From Porphyra umbilicalis (Eukaryota; Rhodophyta; Bangiophyceae; Bangiales; Bangiaceae): a stretch of 64,000 bases of DNA. The DNA lies in contig KV919086.1 in assembly GCA_002049455.2 (NCBI GenBank), positions 21,460 through 85,459 of the forward strand, given 5' to 3'. Below are positions 44,335 to 54,482 of this stretch, in pieces. Under the pieces are notes generated by a model, which saw only the letters and a program-made list of their open reading frames with translations, searched no databases and had not been told where the DNA came from. Both the position numbers and the translations under genes were made by a program. The number at the start of each line of letters is the position of its first letter. Position 1 is the first letter of the stretch.

Positions 44335-44559
44335 TGCTTTGTTAATTGTCTCTTCCAAGCGCCCCTCTCCCCATCAAAGGCACTCCTCAAGTAGTCCAAG
44401 GTGGAGCACTCAAGCCCGCCACGCACACACGCCCGCCCACGCTGTCAACCAAAACGCTCACCAGATCAAAGCATCAAGGATCAAAGCAAAGCGCACACAA
44501 ATCAGAGCATCAGAATCGCAAGAACAGAAAATGTTAATTGCAAACATTCACTCAAAATC
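44335..44559. repeat. 225-base dispersed repeat, also at 60078-60303
   Basis: Nearly identical to 60078-60303 in the same orientation, from TGCTTTGTT through CCAAGCGCCCCTCTCCCC to CACTCAAAATC, with about a dozen differences. At 60 kb the repeat is the first half of a sequence that ends just before a primer-binding site, so this copy is probably an LTR fragment. It lies beyond the RNase H end of the copia element; whether it is that element's LTR is not clear because the orientation would have to be the reverse. Confidence 0.85.
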
Positions 44560-44983
44560 AGACGAACACATATCTCAAACAATCCAGCGGTTGCCAGACC
44601 GCGAGGAGACCACACTGGTGGGCAACTGCGAGGTATGGCTGGTGGGCAAGTGGGAAGTCGAAGTGGGAAGTATGACCGCTTGTCTAGTTCGGAGGACCTT
44701 TGGGCCGCGTCGGGGAGTGGCCGGTTCGAACTCCTGCAAACGCCTGGTTTCTTGAATTTGATTTTGCAGCAGCAGCGGCTGACAGCGGCGACGCGCAGGA
44801 CGTTCAAACACGCTCCTTTCCTTGACAGCGCCTGACAGCTGACCGCATCGGCCGGTCAGAAAGTGTTTAGTGTCCGGTAAGTCCGCCGCAAATCTTGATC
44901 TCGTACAAACGATGCCCGCCATACTGACTCTTTTCAGCCGCAATGTACTTATTACCAAGTGTTGTTATGGGGCGTGCTTGAAG

Positions 44984-45386
44984 TCAGAAGAGTCCCATCG
45001 TCTTGACGTGCTTGTCATACTTGATTCTAGTGGGCTCCGTCGTTATTGGGTCTGTCGCCATTTGGTCGGTAGAGCAGTGCTCGAAGATGACTTCGTCCGT
45101 CGTGATGGCATCCCACACAAATTTGTATGGCATAATGATATGCCCGAGCAAGTGGTCCGACTGCGTCAGGAGAAGATTAACGTCTCGGATGAGCTTGTTC
45201 AGCCAAACAGCTTTGTTGATGGCCTCACGGAGAGCCCTGTACTCCGCCTCCAATTTAGACATCGCCGCCGGCTTGTGTATGTCGGCGGCCCAGCCTACGG
45301 CCGCTCCGCCAATGATGAGAATGAAGCCGGTCGTGGATCGCAGCGTCTCGCGGTCACCTGCCCAGTCCGCATCGCTGAAACGTTGG
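44984..45386 (-). pseudogene. Copia RNase H domain
   Basis: Shows FSDADWAGD with the first catalytic Asp, STTGFILIIGGAAVGWAADI, and KLEAEYRALREAI with the catalytic Glu. The end of the domain reads into the stop at 44984. The domain begins directly after the second target duplication of the solo LTR, so it was continuous with 46078-45896 before insertion. Confidence 0.88.
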
Positions 45387-45391
45387 AAGAT

Positions 45392-45890
45392 TGTAGCGGT
45401 TCTAGGCACCACCACGTTGGTTCCTCTTGCAGCCAAAGTGACCTCTTGATCAGCTTGGTCAGTCTAAGGAGCTGCCCCGGAAATTGACCCACAGCTCAGC
45501 CCTTCCCCAACGGGAGTAGGGGATCACGGCAAAGCCCGGGGGGGAATTGTAGTCCAAAGCACAGTTGGTTTCAATGAAACGGCGACGGGGACGGCCTCCC
45601 CACTGCCAATAAACCCATTCTCAACCCGAGCGCCAGCGGCCAAAGTAGCCACACCAAATGCTCCTAGCAGCTACATCCCTTCAAAGCGAAAAGTTCAAAC
45701 AAGTAGTCGGGGGGTGGGGAAAACCACAGGGGAAAACCCCCGCCCCCGACCAGATCCGATCTCCATGAAAGTCGGACAGGACGTTCCCTAGCAGGCCCGG
45801 ATCGGGATATTTTTGGGAGCCCCCCGGGGGTGTGTTGTCAACAGCGGAGGGGCCACGCCGCTTCCAGCCGCGGAACTCCAGACCGCCACA
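45392..45890 (-). mobile_element. Solo LTR (same family as 55910-56396) inside the copia element
   Basis: On the minus strand it begins TGTGGCGGTC (45890) and ends CCGCTACA (45392), so it has TG...CA borders. The five bases ATCTT flank it on both sides (45891-45895 and 45387-45391 on the plus strand as AAGAT), a clean 5-base target duplication. It aligns along its whole length to the LTR at 55910-56396, with many substitutions and a few indels. A solo LTR arises when the two LTRs of an inserted element recombine. Confidence 0.92.
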
Positions 45891-45895
45891 AAGAT

Positions 45896-46078
45896 GCCCG
45901 ACGCGCACTTGTCGTATACCAGGCCCTTGTCGACAGACCTCTTGACATATTGGAGCATGCGCCTCACAGCCGCCAAGTGCTCCTTGGTGTAGCCCGACAC
46001 GAAGCGGCTCAGCTTTCCGACCGCAAAAGCAAGATCAGGACGCGTCCCGACCATCAGATGCATCAACCTTTCGACCAC
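45896..46078 (-). pseudogene. Copia pol connection segment
   Basis: Contains VERLMHLMVGTRPDLAFAVG and HLAAVRRMLQYVKRSVDKGLVY, the block between reverse transcriptase and RNase H in copia elements. Stops upstream (46170-46080) separate it from the RT frame. It ends at the target duplication ATCTT where the solo LTR begins. Confidence 0.85.
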
Positions 46079-46170
46079 TCAGCTCACGGAAAATACTCGT
46101 AGCTCTCCTCTGACTTGGTCAGCTGCAGCCCGAAATCCAGCGGCATCGTGATCGAATTGCAGTTCACCAT

Positions 46171-47034
46171 TTAAAAATTCTCGAGCACCTGAGTAGCATA
46201 CATGCTCTGCGACAGCTTGAGAGTGCCCGGCGCCTTGTCGCGACTTATCTCCATCCCCAGGATGACCGTGTCCTCGCCCAGGTCCTTCATCTCGAACCGT
46301 TCACGATGCGCAGTCTTGATTTTTTTGATCGCTTGTAGGCTGCATGCCATGAGCAGAAGATCGTCGACGTGCACCAGGACGATGATGATCTCGCCGTCAT
46401 CCATCTGGAGGTAGAGGCATGTATCCGCATCGATATTGTCGAACCCCTGAGACTTGAGGAAGGCGTCAAGCTTGGCGTACCAAATCTTGAGGGCTTTCTG
46501 AAACCCATAACGTGCCTGTAGAAGACGGCACACCATTTCCGGATACGTGGCATCGACATACTCATCGGGCTGCTCTTTTAAGACCTCTTCATCAAGGTCG
46601 CTGTGCAGGAAAGCCCTCTTGACGTCCATCTGATGCAGCTCCCATCTATCCATTGCCGTCATTGCCACGATGCATCGGATGGTAGTACACTTTTCAACCA
46701 GTGCGAGCATCTCGTTGAAGTCAATCCCCTTGATCTGCCGATTGCCCATGATGCACAGACGAGCTTTGTTCCCGGTCGTGTTGTTCCCATTCTTTTCCAG
46801 ATCCCTGAACTTGTAGACCCATTTTCCATTCAGCACTCGTCGGCCGATCGAGCGATCCGTCAAACGCCACGTTTTGCTCTTCCGGATAGCTTCCATTACC
46901 TGTTCCATTGCAGCCCGCCACTTGGCCGCTTCCTTCCTTTGAACTGCTTGCCTGTATGTCATGGGCGCTCGTGAGCAACCAGGATCACTGGACGCCAGTA
47001 CTCGACCGGACATCGCCGTGTTCTGCTGCTCCAA
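46171..47034 (-). pseudogene. Copia reverse transcriptase domain
   Basis: An uninterrupted stretch of 287 codons that copies element RNA into DNA in intact relatives. It shows the copia blocks in order: WRAAMEQVMEAIRKSKTW, NGKWVYKFRDLEKNG, ELHQMDVKRAFLHSDLDEEV, YGFQKALKIWYAKLD, the catalytic VHVDDLLLM (the family usually has YVDD, here HVDD) and FEMKDLGEDTVILGMEI. It ends at a TAA after MYATQVLENF. The upstream end lacks the integrase link in frame. Continuity over almost 0.9 kb suggests that decay is recent. Confidence 0.9.
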
Positions 47035-47194
47035 CGAAGCTTATCGTACGAAACGCCAGCATCTGAGTGGCACCTGTCGATATGTCAGAGCCAGCTTCAT
47101 CGTCTTCCCTGCCTTAATCGTCGGCATATTGAGCATCATCTGCCTCGCCGCTGCTACCAGCATCGAAAATGGTCCCGTCTTCGACGACGACGTC

Positions 47195-47380
47195 TCAGAA
47201 AGAGTCGTCTGAAACTTCTGCAACTTCACTCATGCTCTTCTCAGAGAACATGACGCTTCGCGCCTTGACAACCTTACCGTTGTCCAGAATGACCTTTAAC
47301 GCCTTGCTACCTGTGATGGCCGGACACATGGCCCCCACACTCGGGGAACAAGATCCCCGAGAAAGATGTCCCACTGACAC
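47195..47380 (-). pseudogene. Copia integrase C-terminal fragment
   Basis: SKALKVILDNGKVVKARSVMFSEK matches the end of the copia integrase, where the family has a ...VLLDNGKVVxSRDVxF block. The fragment stops at 47195, before the RT frame, and upstream coding similarity is lost by about 47385. Confidence 0.65.
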
Positions 47381-47783
47381 TTATTTCAAATTTTTCCGTT
47401 GGCGATCCACCTGTGATCACCCCGTGGCTCACCAAGCAAGACCGCGATCTCGAGACTTCCCTGGGACTAGTAACTCCCTGGGCGGGTCCCCAGGTAGGGG
47501 CCTAATTTTGTGTAAACCCGACTTGGACTATTGACCAACATTGCACCGCGCCTCTGACCTCGGGGCGCCGCGGGCGTGTCACGTAGCCATCTTCCCCCGC
47601 CTCTATGAAAGGCGGTATTCGAATATTCGGCCGTCCTCCGCTGAAGGCAACTCAACCTTCCTCGGGGTGGTGGCGGTGCGCCAACCCGCCTCGGGGGGAA
47701 CCTCGTCGGTCCTCCTCTTCTTGGCTCATAGCGCTGCGAACGACGCCCCGCATCGTCAGGTTTGCCTGAGTCCGGCCGGGTAT

Positions 47784-49997
47784 ATGGCCGACGGGGGGGA
47801 GAATGGAGACCCCCCTGGTGTCGAGGTGCCTGCTGTTGGGGGGGATGGGTCTTTCCCCCACGGAGGCGGAACGTCGGTAGATGATCGCCACACCAGTGCA
47901 TGCACGACGGATGCGGGGGCCCGCTGGCAGCGGACTTTGTTCCAGCCCTTGCCCTCGAGCCTCGATCCGACTGGGACTCGCCCCCCGGCGGGCGCCCCCA
48001 CGATTTTTACTCACCCCGAGGCGGCCCTGTCGGAAGCTGGCGCTCAGTTCGGTGTAGGAAAACTGCCCTACGATACCACGTGGGGCGGTGGATTTGTGCC
48101 ACCACCGGCACGGGAACCTGCGGGTGAGAGCTGTTTTCGCACGAGCACAGCGCCGGGATTCACGGTATCGGTCCCCTGGCCCTCGGGCCCGGTGGGAGAT
48201 CCTCTCTCGGTGCTTGGGAGGACGAAGAGATGCCAGACTCGGCACGGGAGCCTGCGGGTGGGAGCTCCAGTCGTGCTCCCTCAGGCTCACGTGGTGCCAG
48301 GGATGGCCAGGGTCTCTAATGGCGAGACGCCGTGGCCGAGGTCGTTCGGACTGAAGTTACCCGATTGCTAGTTATGATGTTGAGGGGCTCTACGCCCTGG
48401 CCCGCTGAGCGCCGGGGCTGAGCCCGACGCTCTTCCCGTCGGCACCGACGCGACAATTCGTCGTCGTTGTGACCCACTGACGCCTCCCGCTCGGGGGACG
48501 AGTCAGCTGTTGCGGCCCTACTTGGTAGTTTCTGCGCTACCCTGACGCTGTCGACGGTAAAGGAGGGTACTCAGGGTATTGACCCGAGGACCCAACCAAC
48601 TCCTGACTCGGCGGGGGGTGAGAAAGTCTGGGGGGCGGCGCAACAGGTACCCCGTGGTATTGACCCGGGGTTCCTGACACAACTCTCCATCGCGACCGGT
48701 GCGGAGGCGGAGGGGTGGCCGATTCAAACGACCCCGACACCACCGACTCGGGTGGTGCCGCCCAAGATTGTGGTGAACCACCTGTACGACCGGATGATGT
48801 TCGATTGCGAGACCTACGCGCTAGACAAAAAGTCGGTTGTCTACACGCGGCGCCAGGCCCGTACTTTGGGCCGGTGCAAGAAGGACGTGGCTCAATCCTT
48901 CGGGGTACGCGACAAGTGGAAAGGTTCCTCCCCGACCAAGGTCTTCCAGTTCTTGCGCAAGGTCGCCAAGGCCTGTGACGACAACGAAATTTCGAAAGGC
49001 GAAGTCTTCTACATACTTCATGACTTTACGAAGGATTCTCTCAAGTCGGAGGTGATGATGGTTATGCCAACTCGACGGGCGGGTCACCCCGGCAAGGTCA
49101 CTTTCGACCTGGAGCGCAACAACTGGACGCTCTGGCGTCACGTCGACGAGGCCTCAGTAGCTACACTCGTCGAGACTCTTGACGTCACGGTCCAACGGGA
49201 CGACGAAGACGAGTTGTCATTCGCCGAGCGCCTACGCAGCCTCAACACCGAGTGCAGGTTTATGTACGGCGAGGGCGCGCTCGAGACCGTTCTGTGGAAG
49301 TTGTCCGCCGCGCCGCGCGCGCCACTGTTCGGGAGAGGAACACCCCCGACATGACTATGGCGGAGATAGCTCGCGTCTCCCAGACTAAGGGCGACGAACA
49401 CCGCTGGCTACGACTCGAGCAGCTTAAGGAGCGGACCAAGAAGCGAGAAGTGCCCGCGGAGGAGGCCCGGCTGCGGCGGCAAGCTCGTGCGGCCGCACTT
49501 CCCCGGGTCACAGGGGGAACACGGGGTGACCCACCGCGGGACGCGCAAGTTCGGGTCGTCGGGGCCGTGGACGCCCCTACTTCTGGCGCCCGGTACAATG
49601 CAGTCCGACCCGGGGCACCGGACGGCTCGACTCCCTGGGGCGGCGATATCTCACGCCGCCGGCCTCGACAGAGGCACGAGTTTCTAGACCCGAACTCCGG
49701 GCGGGAGAGTACCGTTGCTGGCAGTGTGGCAAGGTGGGTCATTGGGCCGAGGTGTGCCTCAACTTGGAAGCCCGCCTACGCGACCCATTGACGATGGCCA
49801 GTCGCTGGTCCCCTATCGGGGCGCCCTCGGGCTTCCGCGATACCCAGCGGATGGGCCGGCGAAGAGCCGGTGCCCTTCCCAACGAGGACTTCAGCTCAAG
49901 CGGCGATCAGCCGGCGCCGCTTGATAAGGGGGAACTGCAGGCCGAGCCCGAGTGCGGACCGGCCATCTCCTATGAGTCCGAAGAGGGAAGCGAGTAA
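47784..49997 (+). pseudogene. Gypsy-1 gag region
   Basis: The ATG at 47784 (MADGGENGDP) opens a Gly/Pro-rich N-terminal frame to 48371. A shifted frame, open from about 48480, carries the capsid-like part, with KVFQFLRKVAKACDDNEIS and RDDEDELSFAERLRSLN near 48930-49250. A further shift leads to a CCHC zinc knuckle at 49716-49757 (CWQCGKVGHWAEVC), which binds RNA in intact relatives. The related element gypsy-2 has the same FxWLRKxxKACDDN capsid block, so the two are members of one clade. The N-terminal part contains a short imperfect duplication (GGCACGGGARCCTGCGGGTG near 48107 and 48240). Confidence 0.75.
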
Positions 49998-50159
49998 CCA
50001 TTGGTGTTGGGCCCTCCCTGTGGTGACCGGTGGACCCAACCCAGGGCGTGGAGGAGATGCCATACGCATCCAATCCCGACCCAAGGGGATGCGCCCTCGG
50101 GACGCGCCCCTCCCGAAGGGTCTGGATGGCCGGAATGTGGTAGCCATCCTGGCGGGGTC

Positions 50160-50880
50160 CAACTATCAGGTGGCCAGCCGCATCTGGTGGGACGCGGGGC
50201 GTGAGTTAGCCCTCCACTTCATTGTCGACACAGGGTCGTACGTCTCCCTAGAACGGGAAGCGCTGCTCCCCCCGGAGATGCAGGTGGGGCCCTGAGACGC
50301 GGCGACCGCGCAGTTGATTGACGAAATTGGGGGACTCCTTCCCATCACAGGCACCGTGACTCTTACGGTGCGATTCGGCACTTATTCCACCCCAGTCACG
50401 TGTCGAGTAGTGCGTGGCATTTCGGTCCCCCTACTGCTAGGGACCGACTACACTGACGTCCATATCCGCAACATCTGCGGGCCCAAGGGGTACATCCAGT
50501 TACGAGATGGATGTAAGGTCCCCATCCTCCGTTGGGGTAAGACGGTGTCGTACGCCAGGGAGGACCAACCCGGCAAGGCTTTTTCCGCTAGTGAGGCGGA
50601 CGCCAAGGTGCGTCTGGCGCGCGAGGTGGCTCTACCCCCGCGGTCCAGGAGGTACGTCCAAGTGCAGACGTTATTCCAAGGGAATGAGGTCATCACCCAG
50701 CGCTATCGAATGTATGAGCGCCATCGCGTGCATGTCGCAACTGGCACCATTGACTGCACCGCCAACCAGACGTGGTGGGTGAAAGTAACCCATACGGGGA
50801 ATACGAGTAAGCGACTCCCCAATGGCATGGTCCTAGGGCATATGTCGGCCTACTCCGGTACGGTAGCCGCCATATTCTGA
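50160..50880 (+). pseudogene. Gypsy-1 aspartic protease
   Basis: LHFIVDTGSYVSL carries the catalytic DTG at 50227. A TGA at 50293-50295 interrupts the frame, which resumes to 50880 with VTLTVRFGTYSTPVTCRVV and VPLLLGTDYTDV, the flap and second half of a retropepsin fold. The remaining 120 residues are the linker towards RT. Confidence 0.75.
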
Positions 50881-51060
50881 TAGGAATGGACTGCACTCAG
50901 TCCCAGTCCGGCCACCGCGCCCGACGCGACGGACCCCGTGGAGGAGCCCCATGCTCATACTTCGAACGTACCCGAGGGGTTGCGGCCTCAAGTGCTCGCC
51001 CTACTGGAGAAGCACCGAGCCCTCTGAGGTGGGAACTCGGGCTCCATCAAGGCCACGGAG

Positions 51061-51543
51061 CACCGGATCGAGTTGAAGCCGGGCTCCAAGCCCGTCCGGC
51101 TCAAACCCTACCGGATGGGTCCCCGAACTAGGGAACTCATCAAGGCCCGAGTCGACCGAATGCTCAAGCTCATAGATATAGAGCCCAGCCACAGTGAATG
51201 GGCTAGCCCGGTGGTACTCATCCCAAAACCCGACGGGAGTCCCCGGTTCTGCATGGAATATTGGCAATTGAACGAGCGCACAGTACGCGACTCGTATCCG
51301 TTACCCAGCATGGACGACTGCCTCGCATCCTGAGGGGATGCCCAGTTCTTTTCCACGTTGGACTGCAACGCAAGTTCCTGGAAGACAGTCGTGGCGAACC
51401 ACGACGGCCTGCACCAACAATCGACTCAAGCGTTGGCGCATCCTCCTCTTGGAGTTCGAATATGATGTGGAATACAAGCCCGGCCTCCACCATGCGGTGG
51501 CCGACGCGACGTCCCGCCTCCCGACTGAGGGGCTGGACACGTG
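51061..51543 (+). pseudogene. Gypsy-1 RT start fused to RNase H tail by internal deletion
   Basis: 51073-51333 has SEWASPVVLIPKPDGSPRFC and LNERTVRDSYPLPSMDDC, the first RT blocks. After a stop, FFSTLDCN is recognisable near 51350. Some 40 bases later the sequence reads NRLKRWRILLLEFEYDVEYKPG and HHAVADATSRLP, which belong to the end of the RNase H or connection region. About 300 codons, including the YxDD active site, are therefore missing. This copy cannot encode reverse transcription. Confidence 0.85.
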
Positions 51544-51795
51544 ACTAATCTCCCAGGAGATCCCCACAGTTGGGGTGACCACGCGGTCCGGGGCACTGCT
51601 CGACCCCCAACTCCCCGAGAACAGGGAGACCGCCCGCATATCCCTGGGCGAACTGGCCCAGAAGCAGGCGGACGATGAGGTCTTCCAGGAGGTCAAGCGG
51701 TCACTTGAAACCGCCGAGAACCACGCTTCTACCAGAATGCGGATAGGCTGCTCTGCCGAGAAGGGCATTGGGCGGGCTCCCAACAGTTGTTGATA

Positions 51796-52194
51796 TTGCT
51801 GACCCCCAAATTTTGTCCTGGGGGACAGAAACAGAGACTGACTCTGAATAAGAGCATTCTATTGGTTTAAAACGACAGTAAGAAGGCATCGAAGCCAATA
51901 GAAAGCCCGCACTCGGTACCAGGACCTTGCATCCAGCAGAACTCACGGTTTGTTGCTACTTGAACCTATTTTCTTGGCACGGAGCAAGCTGCCCACGCGA
52001 GATCCTGAGATTTTCTACTGTCTCCGTGCAAGAAGTGCAGAAACAAAGAGGAGCTGACGCTGATTTCCAGGCTGCATGGGTACATGTAAGCAACCAGGAG
52101 CACCAAGTCAGTCCCAGGGGCGCATCTGATTGGTGGAGAGAGTCGGTCCGCAAGTCAGTCTCTGTCCACCAGGACAAAAGTCGGGGATCAGCAA
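51796..52194. mobile_element. 399-base MITE with TA target duplication, inserted in the duplicated target of a hAT-like MITE
   Basis: The ends TTGCTGACCCCCAAATTTTG and (inverted) TTGCTGATCCCCGACTTTTG continue into GTCCTGG.GGACAGA, giving terminal inverted repeats of about 35 bases. TA flanks it at 51794-51795 and 52195-52196. No coding capacity. Its insertion splits the left 8-base target duplication of the neighbouring element, so it arrived last. Confidence 0.88.
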
Positions 52195-52197
52195 TAC

Positions 52198-52940
52198 CAG
52201 GGATTGTCAGGATATTGGTTTTGGGCCGTAATAGGATACGGATACACGCCGATCCTTTGTATCCGATTACGGATAACTGCCTCTGCTGAGATCCGGATCC
52301 GGATATCTGCCTCCGGATTCGGATATTTGAATAGATTATATTAGTATCCGGATTCGATTTTTGGATCCGAATAAAATCCCCCAAGTCCGACGGACAGCTC
52401 AATAAGAGCCCGAGAAGAGCGCCATCCAGCTGTCATTCGAGTGCTAAATGGACGTCAGTACGACTTGAAATCCACATGTGATTTCGACACCCCAACGGGC
52501 GCCGTCGAGGCGGTTCCACGTAAACGGACGTCAGAATGACCGTTCTGAATCTCGTGTTACACTCTGACAACAACGCAATCGGGTCGACTCGCGTGATTGA
52601 ACTGTTCCACCCGGGTCGGGCTGCATCGCCGCTTGTCGCTGCCAAATGTTCGGACATTAATCCCCTGATTGTCAGCACGCGAAAACAGAGGTCGACTGTG
52701 TTTAACCAGAAATGTCCAGGCGCGAGAAATCTCATAACCGTATATATCCGTGTATCCTGACTCTCATATCTGGTATACGGATCCGATATCTTCTCGCAAT
52801 TTCTGTCGGACAGGATAGACATATCCTCTCCTCCTTTTCTCATAATGTATTATGGATATGCGTCCCCGGCTCGTATCCGAGGTGGATACGGATATAATGC
52901 AGGGATGTAATCCCCAGGGATATATCCATGACAACCCCTG
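52198..52940. mobile_element. hAT-like MITE inside the gypsy-1 integrase
   Basis: Ends CAGGGATTGTCA (52198) and TGACAACCCCTG (to 52940). Removing the 399-base MITE in thought leaves GTTGATAC to the left; GTTGATTC (52941-52948) lies to the right. This is an 8-base target duplication with one difference, as hAT elements make. The interior is rich in GGATAC, GGATCC and TATCCG words in both orientations, typical of subterminal transposase-binding repeats. It carries no transposase. It separates the gypsy codons for SQQLL from those for IPRSLV. Confidence 0.85.
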
Positions 52941-52941
52941 G

Positions 52942-53764
52942 TTGATTCCCCGGTCCCTAGTCACGGACGTCTTGCGGGCGGAGCACTCGTCCCCCTTTGC
53001 GGCACATCCCGGTGGTTCCCGGACGCACCAGACAATGAGGAGCCACTACTATGGGCCCTCATTGGCAGCCGACGTCTTCCGTTGGGTTGCGGCGTGCCCT
53101 ACCTGTGCGAAGAACCGCCTCATGGGTACGCAGAGTACCGCACCCATGCGACTGCTCCCCTTCACGGAACCTTTCGCTTCTCTGGTCATTGACTGACTTG
53201 GTCCATGGCCCCAGACCCCTGAAGGATACGAGTATATTCTAGTAATTTGCGACCGCTTCACTAAGGTCACGCGGGCGGTCCCGTTGAAGGACATCTCGGC
53301 TTTGGATGTCCTCAGTGCCTTCTTGGACGCGTGAATTGCTAGCTATGGGATCGCCAATTATTTTCTATCGGAAAACGGACCCCAATTTGCTGACGTACTC
53401 TGGCAAGGGGTGCTGGAGGCACTGGGTATTGACACCAATTATGCCAGGCCTTACCACCGCCAAACCTAATGGGCAAGTCGAACCGTTGAATAAGAGCTGA
53501 GTTAAGCACCTACGACACTACGTAAGTGACCACGTAGTTACGTGGTCCCGGAACTTACGTCTGGTAGTAACGGCTTATAATTCGAAAGTGCACAGGAGCA
53601 CCGGGCAAGCCACATTCGCGGTCGTAAGTCCACGACGGCTTTCTGTCGTGGCGATCGAACAACGTACAGCGGGCACCTAAACCGGGGACATAGTAACCCC
53701 CGGGCGGGCGAAGGAGAATTTCCTCCAGCGCCTCGACTCCCTGATCCCCCTAGTACGGGATACA
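52942..53764 (+). pseudogene. Gypsy-1 integrase
   Basis: The HHCC finger is intact (VLRAEHSSPFAAHPGG, then CPTCAKNR). The catalytic core is decayed: a TGA follows SLVID, the second acidic motif reads SENGPQF where the family has an Asp (codon at 53371), and further stops occur near 53331 and 53499. RPYHRQTNGQVE, with the third acidic residue, is recognisable apart from small changes. It joins retroelement DNA to the chromosome in intact relatives. Confidence 0.8.
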
Positions 53765-54271
53765 ATGGAAAAGGCGCAGGCCCGGTACAAACGGGTCCTC
53801 GACAAGCGCGTGCAGGCTCGCCGCGAAGCCCTTCGAGTTCAAGACTGGGTATTCGTGAAGTCCCACGAGAACCAGGGGCGTAAGCTCGTCTTCAAGACCC
53901 TGGGACTCTACCAGATCTTGAAGACCGACGGGCGTCGGCTTACCATCGAAAGTGACGATGGTATCCGCACCATCAACGGGAACCACGCCACCCGGGCCCC
54001 GAAGCCACCCGAGAGTGACCCGGCATGGGCACGGGCACTGGCCGCATGGCAGGTCCCCTCCCTCCCCTCATCGGCTAGTGAATCGATTGAGGCTGTCTTC
54101 GACCACTTTGTCGGACAGGGGTATGACGACCAGGAGCGACTCATGCTCAAGGTACGATGGTTCGGGTATGGACCCCAGGAGGACTCCTGGCACTATATGG
54201 AGGGCATCCCAGCTGAAAAGGTTTGCCAGCACTGTAGGCGACACCGACTCACAGTGAGAAGAAGGGTATAA
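53765..54271 (+). pseudogene. Gypsy-1 integrase tail with chromodomain
   Basis: An open frame of 168 codons beginning MEKAQARYKRVLDKRV (integrase C-terminal helix), then VQDWVFVKSHENQGRKL (GPY-like region). It ends with a chromodomain: EAVFDHFVGQGYDD, LMLKVRWFGYGPQEDSWHY and a final helix with CQHCRRH. Chromodomains steer such elements to marked chromatin. This is the best preserved part of the element. It ends at a TAA. Confidence 0.85.
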
Positions 54272-54482
54272 AACAACTAACTCCCAGTACAGGGTACCCC
54301 TCACACCCCCCCGACAAAAGAATCAACCCAACCCCTCTACTACGGGGCCCTCCAAACAAGAACAACACACAGGACCGTCTCCTCTCCACCCAGGAGGCGC
54401 GACCAACGAACTAGGGACAAACAGGGTAGGTGGCGGGGCTAGCGGTACTCAGCGCCCTCGTCACCTACCCGGACACGAGCCA

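Larger units (their letters stand above)
44984..47385 (-). mobile_element. Ty1/copia retrotransposon remnant, interrupted by a solo LTR
   Basis: On the minus strand the order is integrase C-terminus (47380-47195), reverse transcriptase (47034-46171 and 46078-45896) and RNase H (45386-44984), as in copia pol. gag, protease and the integrase core are missing; the upstream part is cut off near 47385, where gypsy-related DNA begins. Stops at 46171 and between 46170 and 46080 break the frame. A 499-base LTR of another family (45392-45890) sits between the reverse transcriptase and RNase H. Confidence 0.88.
47784..54271 (+). mobile_element. Ty3/gypsy chromovirus remnant (gypsy-1)
   Basis: The order gag, zinc knuckle, protease, RT, RNase H tail, integrase, chromodomain is that of Ty3/gypsy chromoviruses. 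The internal part from early RT to the end of RNase H is deleted, two small DNA transposons sit in the integrase, and stops and shifts are frequent. I could not find LTRs for it: 47400-47780 and 54290-54480 do not match each other by eye. The copia remnant stops where this element begins, so gypsy-1 or its ancestor probably inserted there. Confidence 0.85.

Noticed and set aside
44715..44740. GGTTCGAACTCC, resembling a tRNA B box
   Set aside because: One base too long, no acceptor stem and no convincing A box at the right distance.
47400..47780. 5-prime LTR of gypsy-1
   Set aside because: The position is right, but I could find no matching 3-prime copy between 54272 and 55909 by eye, so I do not annotate it.
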